Below, piece after piece: positions 11,088-23,700 of a stretch of DNA of 64,000 nucleotides; the stretch's first letter is position 1; each line of letters begins with the position of its first letter. The position numbers and the translations under genes were made by a program. The stretch covers positions 3,761,438 through 3,825,437 of the forward strand of contig NC_065415.1 in the NCBI RefSeq assembly GCF_024362695.1, read 5' to 3'. Under the pieces are notes generated by a model. It did no database searches. It saw only the letters and a list, made by a program, of their open reading frames with translations, and had not been told where the DNA came from. This DNA is from Pectinophora gossypiella. Taxonomy: Eukaryota > Arthropoda > Insecta > Lepidoptera > Gelechiidae.

Positions 11088-14000
11088 TTAGAGATTCTTT
11101 AAAAATTTCGTGTACCCTGCCGACTCGGGAGTAGGTGGTGTGAACACCGTCGACGATATCTTGTTCGATGTGTTTGATCGCTGGAATATAAAAAATACCC
11201 TATACATTCATGTGTACAATTCAGTTCATGTCAAATTGGGTATCTTTCCTAAGTCCAAATATGCATTTAATCCAGCTAATCATTAACACAGTTGGCTCGA
11301 CCATAATAGTCGGTGATACGGCTCACCTCCTATCAAGTTGGTTTAATAGAAAGCTCGGTGAGGTGTAGGTGAGTTCGTTTTGCGATGGATGTACATCTGA
11401 CTATCCCAATTGGAATTTAGTCGTGAGCTTATGTATTCAGCAAATGGATTAAAGAGTTTATACTATCTTAAAGAGGATACCAAGTACGAATACAGCAAGA
11501 ATTTAAAAATATTCTACCATTCCCTCGGTTCAATGCTTTAGAAGCTTCGTTCAGTATTCAGACTTCCACAGGGAAATTGACTTGCTATTCTAGTTCTGTA
11601 CTATATATATTTAGTGTTTGGTTATTTCTTCTATATCACACTTTTTCTTTTCACTTAAAATTGCTTACAATTGGAAATTCACTTGTATTGAAAGAACTAA
11701 TCGACCCTAATGGGCCGATAGCGATAAGCGCTGAATCATCGACCACGTTAGTTGATTGGCCGCCTCTAGGGCTAGAGTAATCGGACCTGTGACGTGAGTT
11801 TATATATGTATGTATGTAAATTGTGTATAACATACAAGCTCACGACTATATCCCAGTTGGGGTAGTCAGAGGTACATCCATCCCAAGATGAAACAAGTAC
11901 ATAGGTACCTCGCCGAGCTTTCTGTTAAACCAACGTGATAGGCCCGGTGCTTGACGAACTAGTGAAATGAGATACTTTTTACGAAAAGTCAAAACGAAAA
12001 TTTTCTTTAGAGTTTGTATGGAAATATTGTACTGTGACGTCATGAATAAAAGCGGTCAAACGTCGTACTCATTGTTACTTAATTCATGAATACAATTCGA
12101 AAACAAGTCGAAAAATAAAATGAGATTGATTTATGATCATCTTAGACTGGCTTCTATTTATAGATTAGCATTTTATAATTTATCTTTGACCCAGTCAAGT
12201 ACCCAATTATTTATAAATAATAAATAAATCCTAAATATTACACAAAACACAATACCTGGCTATGAGCGCTGTAGTTGCTCGCGTTAGAGCGCTGTTTACT
12301 GATGCGCGCCGGGGTCACGAGGTTGGATTGATACGGCTGCTGCTATCAACCATGTGTTATTAGTATCATGCCGTGTTCAGGGCAGTCCCGGAGGCCCGAA
12401 GATACAAGGAAAATTGTAAGTATTACTCCATGAGATAAGTAGATAGTTGAGTGGTTCCTCTTTATACTCATTACCAAAATACATCCACAGTAAGCGTCTT
12501 AACAACAGTCAATGTGTACGGCTGCTCTTAACGACCACCTGTATTAGTAATTTCATGGCGTCCCAGAGCAGTTCTCAGGGCATTCCCGAGAGATTTTTTC
12601 TCAATGATATATTCAAGAAGAGTGTATAGATGAACTATATATCTATATTATTCAATCTACTCTAACTAAAACATTATATTTTCTGTATTAAACAAGTTTT
12701 TATGGACTGGCAGCGAATATAAAACATAGGACTCGTTTTGTGGCTTATCCTTTCGCTCAAGTCGTAAAAACCGACAGGAGAGTGGATGAATGAGTGATGA
12801 CTGAGTAGATTTGATTTGATTATGACCATAGCGATCACGTGTCACCTGTGTGACACAGTACATCATATCCATCCTAGGACTTAGCATCAAAAGTGACTGC
12901 AACTCTTCTGATTATCTTCAAATCTAGGAATTACGGGAGTGAGTTTATATTATGTATATTATTAAACAGAACAACCAGTTCAGTACAATTAGCGATTATA
13001 TTTCAATAAAGATAACATTTTGCAATTGTGTAAATGCGCGGTAACAATTAGATCTGTCAAAGTTTGTAAGCTAGTGTTGTGACGTTTATGAGCATAGTGA
13101 TATATCAGTCGATCGATTCTTTTCTATGTAACTTTATATCTATCTAAGGTCAAACAAAAAACAAACAAATAAAACAAACAAATAAATAATTAAACAAATA
13201 AATACTCACGCTGTAAGGAGTACTCTTAGCTGGTCGTTTGTAAGTTGGCGTGGACTGCACGAAGCTTGGAGACATGTGGTCGGTGGGTGATATCGGCACG
13301 TTGAACGGGGATACTTGCTCTGTGAACAGATACATAGTTTGGCACGAGAATAAGGTATTGACGGTGAAAGATTTGGTGAATAACACACTACAAATATTTG
13401 TGTCTGTGAGTCAATGTTTTGTTTTGTGGTAGGTGGCCCCGCGAGCATTTTGTATGTTCGAGTTTGTACGCATGCGTTCACACAGACATGGCGCGTTTTA
13501 TACCAACTCGCGTTCCCAGATCTCCAACCCTGGAAGGCGGTGACGTTTTTATGTGCGGGTGTAAAGCTTTATTTTGGCGGTGAAATATTAGGGCTAATAA
13601 ACGGTCAGGGGCCTGTTTCATAAAACTTACAATTGTAAATTACAATGACAATTTGATGTACATTGCGGAGTCTGTGATCACTTTTTTTTCAGTTTCATAT
13701 TAGCTACGTAATGAACACAAAATTGTCGTTGTAATTTACAATTGTTAGTTTTATGAAACAGGCCCCAGATATATTTTTCAAAGAATGGTGCCATATGGAG
13801 AAGACAAGCGCTTGAAAAATCACATTATGATGTGAGTTTCTCCAACAAAATCTAGATTTCTTTCAATTATTTTCGTATTTCATTTCGGGTAAAGACAATT
13901 TATTATCTGGATTAAAGCTATCTTGTCTATTGCCAAGTTTTGTTACCAAAAATCACGTCCGAATGTGTTCTTTCAAATGCCGCTTACGTGTTTTTTCACT

Positions 14001-17000
14001 ATAATTTGACGATAAGTAATATAACTATAATTATAACATACTAGACTGGTTGGCAAGTTGGGCCTGAAGACCCTTGATGACTTTCTGATAGTCTTTGATT
14101 TGCTGATGCTGCTTCTGACAGAGCTCCGTCATCCGACGGAGTTCTGTACGCGCCGTGTAGAACTTCTTCGTCTGAAATAACGCGTAAGTACTTACGTACC
14201 AATGTTGCTGTGTAGTTCTTCGAATGCCGGAAGTGAATGAAAAAATATCCTAGCATATTTCGTCTTTCGTGAGGTATATTATCAACCTCATCAACCCTCA
14301 GGTACCTATCAGGATTATTATTGAGCCGCCAAAGGGCCCTGGCATGGCTCATGTAACGGTTACTTATTTACATCAGTAAGTAGTATCTGGGACCAACGGT
14401 TTAACGAGCCTTACGAAGCACGGATCATCTTACTTTCAGGCAATGAGGTGATCAGCCTGTAATGTCTTAACCAAACTAGGCATCACAAAGTGATTTTTGT
14501 GAAAATATGTCCCTACCGGAATTCGAACCCGGAACCTTCGGAGCCCAACGCTCAACTACTGGACTACGGAGGCTTTAATGAAAGACCTTACCGACTGCAA
14601 TAGATACGAAAGCAAACGTCTCCTATGTTGCCTCTGAAACTGCAGAACTTCACAGGACTTCCTTATTATCTCCTCTGGTTCCGTGAAGTAATCCTGAATT
14701 TCTGGGTTCATCTGGGAAAATACACAAAGTTAACTGAGATTTATCAGGAAATGTGTCTTTACGATTTATTCTTTCCTAGTGAGTAAGCTCCGACTGGAAA
14801 TCTAGGGAATCAGGGGATAAAAGGATTAAAAGAAGAAGAAGAGAGTGAGTAAAATACAGTAGGTAAACTGTTATAATGTTATCATTCACACCAGTCGCAT
14901 GCCAACATACTTCAAAGACAAATTAAGGATCGTAATTGTACCTACTTACCCATAGAAAAGTAAAATGCAATGTGCATAAATAAATAAAACGAAGACTAAA
15001 AATAAACTAAGTTTAAAAAAATAAACCCCGCCGCGATGGAAGTCGACGGATTTTAGTGAAACTAATGACACTTCATAGTAATTCTATAAAGAATCTGTGA
15101 CAGTAGCGCCGCGGCCGCGGGACTTCTTTCGTGACACGGACAATATTTTAAACCTAGTTCATCTTTTAGTCTTCGTTTTGTAATTACATTGATGTCTAGT
15201 GGGGGCCTAAGTATTTTTTATGCTTAGCCAGTCTGAACACAAAGTTTAAGCCAGATACATCCAAACAACGCTCGTTACCCCTACTGGGCAAGTTGGCCTA
15301 ATCTATTTTCCTTATTTATTTATGCGTAAAAAAGTTAATAAAGTTTTCTTATTTCTGTGACATTGCTAACGATCACATTCACATATAAAGTTATTATTAC
15401 AACTAACAACAATTAGCGAACTATATTTTAAACATTTTAACTAATTAATAATAACAAATGCTCGAACTTACATCTGGAACCAACTTCATGATAGAGCATG
15501 GCATACGACAAACGATACATGTGCTTTCCTTGACGCCTAAAATAATGAAATCAATTGTAAATTACGCAAACAAATATTGCTTGCTTATTACCCAAGTAGC
15601 AAACAAGAATTGTGATTAAGTCATATATGTCTAAACTTTAGCTAAAGTGAGATTTATCCAAATCAAATAGGACTTATTAGGACTTCATAAATTCTTTTCC
15701 TTCTTTAATACTATATAGTTTTCAACAAATCCTACTTTAGATAATTTAGAATACACAAAACCAAGTTAAGTATTCTCAAATCTATTTAGTCTTATCTCAG
15801 CCTACTGTTAAGTCTAAAAGTATATTTTTACTTTACTCAGATTATTTGAAGGCTCACTTAATACTAAATTGATTTACTGAAGTATCAGTTTAGTCTTGTA
15901 AAGTAAAAAATGAATTGCCTAGATATACTTAAGGCAATTTTAATACTAAGCTTTGAGAATAGATTAGTTAAGATTATTTGTTGCTCTTATACAAGACTGT
16001 TTTATTCGTTTTTGACTACAATAAGTAAAACATAAGAAAAGTCTATTCACTGGACGATATAATCGAAATAGAAGCAAGCAGAAAGATGGAAGAACAAAAA
16101 ATAAAAAGTGGTGGTTTTCGAAGGCAGAAAATTAAATACAGAAAATTAACCTGTGATAATGCACATCCTACTGTTTTTGTTAGCGATGCGATATCTTCTT
16201 CATTGCTATCAATTTTTTTCTATCGATTAGTATAACACAATCATTTAATTTTGTCAAAAAATCGTAAGTTCCTGTTTTTCAATTCCGATCCGGCGTGTGG
16301 CGGCCCAGGTACCGCTCAAATCGGCTCACGTCTCGCACAAATCTTCTCAAAAATGATTAAACTAGTCTAACCTAGTCTAAGCGCACGGCAACACTACACC
16401 ATGAAAAATCGAGTTTTATATTAAAAACCTGCTAAGTTCAAATTTAAAAGTAGTTACCTATTAGTCTAATAATAAATAAATACTTTTCTTTCTTCTTTCA
16501 TTCTTTCTTTTAATAATTTTAAAAATGTATCTATTTTTAACAAAGTTTCATTCACAATCATAAACATATCTATTTTAAGTTTTGTGTATGGTAAAATGCA
16601 TTTAAAGTGGGCATTAGATTCGCTTCCAATATTTTTTAGCTTGATAAAGTCATCGGGAACTTGGTCGCCATTTTTAACAATAATGTTTTTGGTGGAATTA
16701 GAAACTACCGTGCACACGCACGTCGTTAATCAAATTGCAAGGGTTCTTCGTGTATATAATATTCAACGGATATTCGTTAATTTTTACAAAAATCACATTG
16801 TATCCGTTGGCAATTAGAAGCGCGGTGATCGTACCAACTTTGCGTCAGCGAACCATGTAGGTAAGTACCTATGAGAATGTATACGCGGTGACTCGTTAGC
16901 AAATTGAGTTTGTTTGTAACTAACAAACTTTGCTAACGATAATATTGAACTTGGCTCTCATTTCACATTTATGTTTTTGATTGGATATCATTACTTTTTG

Positions 17001-19741
17001 TAGGTAAGTACATATCCTCGTAACGCGTGGGTCCTTTTAAAAGGACAAATTCAAAACTGAAAGTCGACTTTATAAAAATAAAACATTTGAATACCTATTA
17101 AACTTGTTTAAGATTCACGTTAAGTTAAAAAAAAATATGCCAGTAAAATGGATGAGAGTTGTGTTGTATCGTGGGCGAAAAGCTGACAACCTATCACCGC
17201 TAAACACATGTTCCAACTTGCTTACCTACCCTCATAGTACTTGTCGAATGTGGCATCAAGTGGTTCCATGATCACTTAGTGCTCTGCCTACCCCGATAGG
17301 GCATATAGGCGTGATTATATGTTATGTTAAGTTAATCTACATACCTACCACGAAAAGACCGGCTGTCATGAGTTTTGATTACTTACTGATTCTTACATCT
17401 ATAGTTAGGTACAGGCACTAATTAGGTATTTATGTTAAGCGTTCATAATAGAATCTAATTATTTAAAAGTTGCCAGTTTTTTTTTCCTTTGTATTCATCT
17501 AATTACCTATCTGCATACCAAATTTTAACTTTCTAGGTCATCTGCAACTGGGTTAGAGTTTTGATCTATAGGTCAGTCAGTCAATGATAAAAATGAGGAT
17601 TTTTGGATATTAGTATCTAAATAACCGTTTGAGATAAGCTTATGAAATTTAGAACACATATGTATCTCGCAAGTGTCAATAGATGAGCCAAATTTGATAC
17701 GTTTATATGAAATAGTTTTTGATTTATGAGGGGGTCAAAAGTGGCTCCAGATGGTTCGTGTAATATTACACACGGTGCGGCTCGCCAGTTCTATTTCTTG
17801 AACTTGGCTTGACACGCTACCGCGTGTCTAGATACTTTTCTTTCTTCTTTCGTTATTTCTTTTAATAATTTTAAAAATGTACCTATTTTTAACTAAGCTT
17901 TATTCACAATCATAAATATATTTTAAGTTTTGTGTATGGTTAAATGCATTTAAAGTGGGCATTAGATTCGATTCCAATATGTTTTTAGCTTGATAAAAGT
18001 CATCGGGAATTTGGCCGCCTTTTTTAACAATAATGTTTTAGGTGGGATTAGAAACTACCGCGCACACACACGACGTTAATCAAATTGCAAGGGTTCTTCG
18101 TATATACAATATTCAACGGACACTTGTAAATTTTTACAATAATTACATTGTTTCCGTTGGCAATTAGAAGCGCGGTGATCGTACCTACTTTGCGTCAGCG
18201 AACCATGTAGGTAGCCTATAAGAATGTATGCGCGGAGACTCATTAGCAAATTGAGTTTATGTTTGTTAGTTCCATTTCTGATAAACATTAAACAATTAAG
18301 TAAATCACATTCCTATCCAAGTAAGAACTTAGCATAACAATATTGTTTATCTTCCACGAGTCGAAAAACTTACCTCTTAAACAAACATACTTTCCATACG
18401 TTTTAAAAGCTCGTTCGATTTTAATTGTTACTTGTTACATAGCTAATTCTGGCACAAAATAAACAAACATGATTTTACGACATTACTTCACTTAATCAAA
18501 ATAGAGGATCACTTTAGATATAAGAGTTTTAAGTAGGAATTCACTAAATACTTTTTGTCTTAAGTGGGTATACTCCTAGACAATTGAAGTAAAATTTATC
18601 TTAACTAGTACTTGATGAAGTGCAACTTGACTTTACTTTTCTAAACTGATTCTTACGAAATCAATTGTTTCTAAAGTCTTACTTCATTTAGAAAAATATT
18701 ACTTAACGCCATTTTGCACTTACAGGAAGAAAACAAGTAATTTTTTTGACAATATTATCGTCAAAAACTGAAGTAAATTAATATAATATTTCTGTTGTAG
18801 TAACAATTACTGCGTTCAGCTGTCACATATTAATAGAAAATGAATTTCTCTGTACCATATGTCACCATTTTTTTTATTTGCTGAATAATCAATACAAATT
18901 TTATTATTATTTTTCTGGTATATTCAAGGCCCTTCTGTTTTTTAACACTTTCTATCGATTTTACACGAGAAACAATCATGCGTTTATAATTTCCTGTATG
19001 TGAAACGGCGGAATAACCTTTTGTTAAAATAACAACTAGTATTTTAGTCGCCATTTTCTTACAGACTTCATTTCTTGTGTTAATGTAAATGTTCGCCATT
19101 ATATTCTAAAATAAAGACGCGTGAAGTAAAAATCGTTTTAAGTATGACCTGAAGTTTTACTTCGTGAAGTTACAATTGACTCAGTGCAATTCAATCCTAT
19201 AGTCTTAACTAAGTATTGTAGATATCTTCAAGTATACATTCTTGGTATTAAGTGATACTACAAGAATTCTAAGTTTAGAATACGCAAGAACATTGTCTAA
19301 AGTAGGGTTTAAGTCTGACTTAGCGTTGTCTTAAGTCTGTCTTGTATAAGAGTTAAAGTATGTGCCCACTTTTACTAAACTGTGTCTTCAAGACATCTTG
19401 AGGGATATCTTGGAGACATATAAGACTTATCCAAGACAAGGGCTTGATTTAGTCTACTTGCCTTCAAGATATCTACAATTCTCTTTTAAGACAATCGGTT
19501 GCTACTTGGGTATGTACTTACTTACTTAATTGTGTTTAACATAAATAAATCTACACTACCATAAATAGTAATAAATAATTAAAAATACGGAGTTTTGCCA
19601 CAAACGTAGAGTAACAAAAATTAATAAAAACAAACCATTTTCCAAACAATTGTTGCAAAACATATGACCACATGATGTCAAATGTAGAGTGATTCCAGGT
19701 TCTAACTGAGCAAAACACTTATTACAATGAATCCAATCCAT
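11088..19741 (-). CDS. RNF212B: Zip3/RNF212-family RING protein, predicted meiotic crossover factor
   Basis: Seven exons in transcript order: 19741-19636, 15536-15472, 14711-14592, 14171-14042, 13319-13210, 12342-12256 and 11180-11088. All junctions are GT-AG with matching phases, giving 236 residues. Residues 1-50 are a C3HC4 RING: MDWIHCNKCF, then SCGHMFCNNC, then CIVCRMPC split over exons 1 and 2. The start MDWxHCN matches vertebrate RNF212B. Exons 3-4 (about residues 58-140) are Gln/Lys/Arg/Glu-rich and predicted coiled coil; exons 5-7 are a Ser/Thr/Pro tail ending in STVFTPPTPESAGY and FLKNL. Proteins of this family (yeast Zip3, fly Vilya/Narya/Nenya, RNF212) act as SUMO or ubiquitin ligases on meiotic chromosomes and stabilise crossover sites. 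The catalytic role here is inferred from the RING. Exon 4 alone could end at a stop at 14033-14035, but its GTATGT donor joins exon 5 in phase. Confidence 0.88.
11290..11435 (+). mobile_element. SINE family D, 3' part
   Basis: It shares TTGGTTTAATAGAAAGCTCG, GAGGTGTAGGTGAGTTC and GCGATGGATGTACATCTGAC with the full copy at 38745-38998. It lies in the last intron of the RNF212-like gene. A reversed piece of the same family is at about 11826-11945. Confidence 0.6.
11955..12200 (+). repeat. Divergent copy of repeat R1
   Basis: ACTGTGACGTCATGAATAAA and TTTATAATTTATCTTTGACC line up with the R1 body at 8065-8290. It lies in intron 6 of the RNF212-like gene. Confidence 0.45.
13608..13766. repeat. 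MITE, family M2
   Basis: Terminal inverted repeats are GGGGCCTGTTTCATAAAACT with the complement at the right end (ATGAAACAGGCCCC). The inside holds two ATTGTAA-type words. The second copy is at 36163-36330. This copy is in intron 4 of the RNF212-like gene. Confidence 0.8.
14260..14574 (-). mobile_element. SINE family A, near full length
   Basis: It is the complement of the family A head (CCGGAATTCGAACCCGGAAC), body (TTTAACGAGCCTTACGAAGC) and tail. Its head end is 17 bases from the exon 3 boundary of the RNF212-like gene (14592), so it sits just inside intron 3. Confidence 0.75.
14985..15186. repeat. MITE, family M5
   Basis: Inverted ends (AAAACGAAGACTAAAAATAA against AGTCTTCGTTTTG) enclose CGACGGATTTTAGTGAAACT and a GC-rich GTAGCGCCGCGG. 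The second copy is at 28352-28560. It lies in intron 2 of the RNF212-like gene. Confidence 0.7.
15591..19510. mobile_element. 3.9-kb DNA-transposon-like element in intron 1 of the RNF212-like gene
   Basis: It starts with CCCAAGTAGCAA and ends with its exact complement, flanked on both sides by TA (15589-15590 and 19511-19512), which fits a TA target-site duplication. Both subterminal regions are dense in AAGTCTTA/CTTAAGT words, as expected of transposase-binding repeats. No transposase ORF of convincing length is visible, so it is probably non-autonomous. The elements at 41171-42761 have the related end CCCAGGTAGCA. Confidence 0.7.
16481..18267 (+). repeat. Pair of long direct repeats inside the 3.9-kb element
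   Basis: 16481-16920 and 17833-18267 are about 430 bases each and clearly similar (TTAAAGTGGGCATTAGATTC, CAATTAGAAGCGCGGTGATC, TTTGCGTCAGCGAACCATGT). They are about 1.35 kb apart. Short ORFs in them do not correspond between copies. Confidence 0.75.
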
Positions 19742-20757
19742 TGTTTCATCCCAATTTCACTTGATCCGGGCATTTATTAAACTTTACAAAACTTTTCTTT
19801 GAATTATCATGTCATGCTTTAAAACAGCGGAGCGCGCGCCATTTTTGATAAAGTAAATAAGGTACTTTTTAGTACCCGTTATTAAATAGTTCTGAAAAAA
19901 CATTCTTTTTTATTTACTTTTAATATCTGTCGCTGGCACGAACATCGAAAAACCTATAAAATAACCTTAAAAATTAAACAAGCAAAACTAATTAGCTTTT
20001 ATTTTTAAATGGCTTTTACAATTTTTTTGTTTTTGAGAAATACGGCCAGTAAAAACTTAATTCTAAAAAGGTTTTATTACATATTCTACAAACAAAATAA
20101 AAATAAGTAATTTTCATTGCGAATGGAATAGCTTAGGTCTTATTGTTTCATTTCTCTCTACCAGTTCTTTATTAAAATGTGAACACGCAAAGGAGCCAAT
20201 GTTTCTTGTAAAATTTATTACACGATTTAAATAAAAATGAACAGATTAATTTTAGACTTATGTTGTGGTTGCGGGTTCCGCGGAAATAAATGTCCTTAGG
20301 TCTTAAAAATGTATATTAGATACTGTAAACTGTTATACGTTTTATGTATAACTTTTAAGTAGCTTACTTACATAATATATTATAAAGTATGATTTATGTT
20401 AACAAGTACTACTTATTGATTCGAGATTATACCTACCTACCTACCTTCCTACGAAAAACCACCTGAACTAATTTAAATCACAAAAAATCAAACGCTTATT
20501 TACGACTAGTTTATTATTGTCAAATATTACCGATATTAACATTAGCAATACCCATCTATTTAAAAAAAGTACTGCTGTCTACCAAACTCGCTGTACCCAA
20601 AAAGCCACAGATAATAAACCTTGCGTGCATGTGTCAAAGTCTCAGCACACCACGAGAAAAAGAAGATAGACAAAGGCATAATAATAATGCCAATGGATAT
20701 AAGAGAAGCGTGCGCTCAGTATATGTTAGTCCGGTCGCGAACGTCGCACGCGCAAAG
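19742..20757. other. Head-to-head intergenic region: RNF212-like gene and transferrin
   Basis: About 1 kb of AT-rich sequence lies between two divergent start codons. It must hold the promoters and 5' UTRs of both genes. A TCAGT initiator-like word at 20716-20720 lies 38 bases before the transferrin ATG, but a TATA-like TATAAG at 20698 is too close to it to be convincing. Confidence 0.5.
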
Positions 20758-23700
20758 ATGACTTTGCGCCTTTTTATCGTACTGGCAGCTTTAAGTGCCG
20801 TCCAATGCAAGACTTCATGTATGTTATTGTGATCATTATCTTTTTTTTAAATACCTATATTTATTGCCTATGTCATACCTAAGTCCATAACCTCATAAAC
20901 AAGAAATTTAAAAAAAAATGCGTCTGAAAATCTTACGGGATTTTTCTAAAACCAATAATTAAAAAAAATAGTGTCGAAAATTATAACGTTGTAAGTATAA
21001 AAGTAATATTGTTTACGAAAAGTAAATATAAAATAGGTACGTAATATTTTTTTTGAATTAATTTCTTTTTTGTGTCCTTAATAATATTATTTTATTTTAT
21101 TTTTAATTTTATTTTTATGTGTGCTCTACATAAATAATTCAAATGCAAAATCTGATTTTCCAACTTCCCATTAGCTTTTCTCAGACGATTAGCTATTATT
21201 TAAGTATTATTTTGTTTATACTTACGCAAGTAAATATTATAGTTAACTTAATACTTTGCCAGTTATACTTATTGTTGTATTATGCTCAAGGTATAGGTAA
21301 AAATACTAAAGTGAAGGTATTAATAGGGTACTTTCCAACTAGTCAAAACAGTTACTTTTTACTAATCGCAAAATTCGAAATTACTATGGAATTTGTGTGA
21401 AAAAGCAGGACGTCATAGAAATACGTGACAAAATGTCGCACTTATTATTACATTTTCTTAATTAAAATTCATAAATAAGTTAAAAAGAAAAAAAGGAAAC
21501 GTTTTTGTCACCTTTGGGTATGCCTTTATTTAGTAATCAGAATTTCATAATTTATCTTTGAATACCCAATTCTTTTACTTAAATTAGAGTAGTAATTACC
21601 TAACTAGGTAGGTTGTTTATTACTGAGTATGTTAGATACTAAGTATTAAAAATAACTTTTATGGTAATATTTGAATACCTATTTAGGTGCTTTGATTTAT
21701 CAAATACTCAAACACTTCACCGCTTGTTTATTTTTTATTGGTGTGGCGGCTAAAGCATTATTCAATAGTTTATCGCCGGCAACCGGTTATCTCGTGTATT
21801 TATAAATAATTCTTAAATAATACCTAAATTGCATAAATCTTACATCAATTTACCTTATCTCTTATTTTTAATATATCACTTCATAGAGCATTAAACTTTA
21901 TAAGTCTCCATGTTAACCAGTTGTTAATAAATTATTCTTATCAAAAAAACGCTTTTGGAGGTTTTTGACCTACTCCAGCCTTATTTTTTGTGATGGGTAC
22001 AGTTTTAAAAAATGTAAGTAGATGCAGTAAAAAGTAGGCAATAAAAACTAACTTTTTGTCTAGCAATGAATAATGATTTTACTCCCTTCCCTTTTATGAC
22101 ATAATAGATGAACATGTCTTGTGTTTTCCTTTTCATATGAAACTAGTAACATGTAGGTAAAAAAAAACGAGGCTGTATGCCTTAGTACCTTTGCCTATTG
22201 TATGGATGAATTATAATAATAACATATATTTTTTTTTACTTTTCAGACAAAATATGCGTGCCTCAACAGCATTTGAAAGCTTGCCAGGAAATGCTGGATG
22301 TGGAGACAAAGAGCAAAGCGGTGTTAGAATGTGTACCGGCTAGAGACAGGTGAGTTCTGGGGGGTTAAATGCCACATTGAAAATCCATTTACAAAAGTAA
22401 CATTGCTATTTGATATTTGTTGACATTGCGCACTTACTTTTACAAACTTTGACAAATTGCTTCAATGTCGCCTTTTTAACCGGCTAGGCTGCTCTTCATT
22501 ACTCGTAATAGCCTAATTACAACTAATAAGTACAATAATATACTACACATAGTAGACAAACTGTTTAAACAGTTTTGCAGGGCATTGACAAATTGTATTT
22601 TTAGTATTAAGATTTAATAAATAAATAAATTTAAAACAAAATTGGTTTACCCGTCAACGGTCTCTGTGACCCTACGCTTGAGTGTTGGGCTCACGACTCG
22701 GAGGTCCCGGGTTCGAGTCCCGGTGAAGACACATTTATCAAAAAATCACTACGTAAGACTGTCCCTAGTTTGGGCAACTTGAATACTTAGGAAAAATATA
22801 CAATATAGGTAAACTGCCTTATGTTTAAAATTACAACGTACCTATGAACTAAGATAACTTATCTGCAAATAAGACGAGTGTCAAACCTTGAACTTAAAAT
22901 TCTTAGAGATCATTGCATTACCTATAAATTGAGGTAGGTACTTACCTACTCAATTATACTTACGTACTTACTTATATTTTTGCACAGATTCATTTATTTA
23001 TTTATTGGCACACAACAGAACAAACAAAAGAAACATACTCGCAACGTAAAGAAAACAGACAGTACAGGTACAACACAGGTTTAATATGATATTTTGAACC
23101 CTCAGCGCGCCAATGAGAGACTTTCTAAGCTACATTCCTCAAAAACAGTATAGATGGCGCTGTAGAAATTTTCCTTCGCTTAACCTTCTAATTTCATAGA
23201 TAACAGACATAATGCATTTTTATCTTTGTTTTTGGGTATAAATGAATATTTATTACACCCAGGCACAATTGGCCATGCTACGATTTTTTTATGTATTTGT
23301 TTTATAATTTGTTTTGAAAATATAGTCCATTTTAAGGAACCAGTTTCGATATTTTTATGTTTTATCAATCCTATTTTTTAGAAACACTTATAATTTCACC
23401 CTTGGTGATGTCACTAAAGCAAGAATTAAAAAATGCCTTTGCCTACAAAAAAAAAAGCGTCAATATCAATACTGTCAGTTCAATACTGAACTGTCAGTGA
23501 GTGTCAGTCCAATTCAGTCCATCTCGCCAAACACAGATGAACCTTGTTGAAACGTTACTTTATGTGTACCTAATTACATATTTATTTTAAATTACGAGAG
23601 TCGGCTTTTTCGAAATTAGCTGTTCTAGTCGCCATCGCAATAAAGAATACAGACAGAAACAGAATAGCTTGTTGAATAATTTGAATATAACCTCATCAAC

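Noticed and set aside
14041..14352. 103-residue minus-strand ORF
   Set aside because: It fuses intron 3/SINE sequence to a wrong frame over RNF212-like exon 4; the spliced frame gives the coiled-coil continuation.
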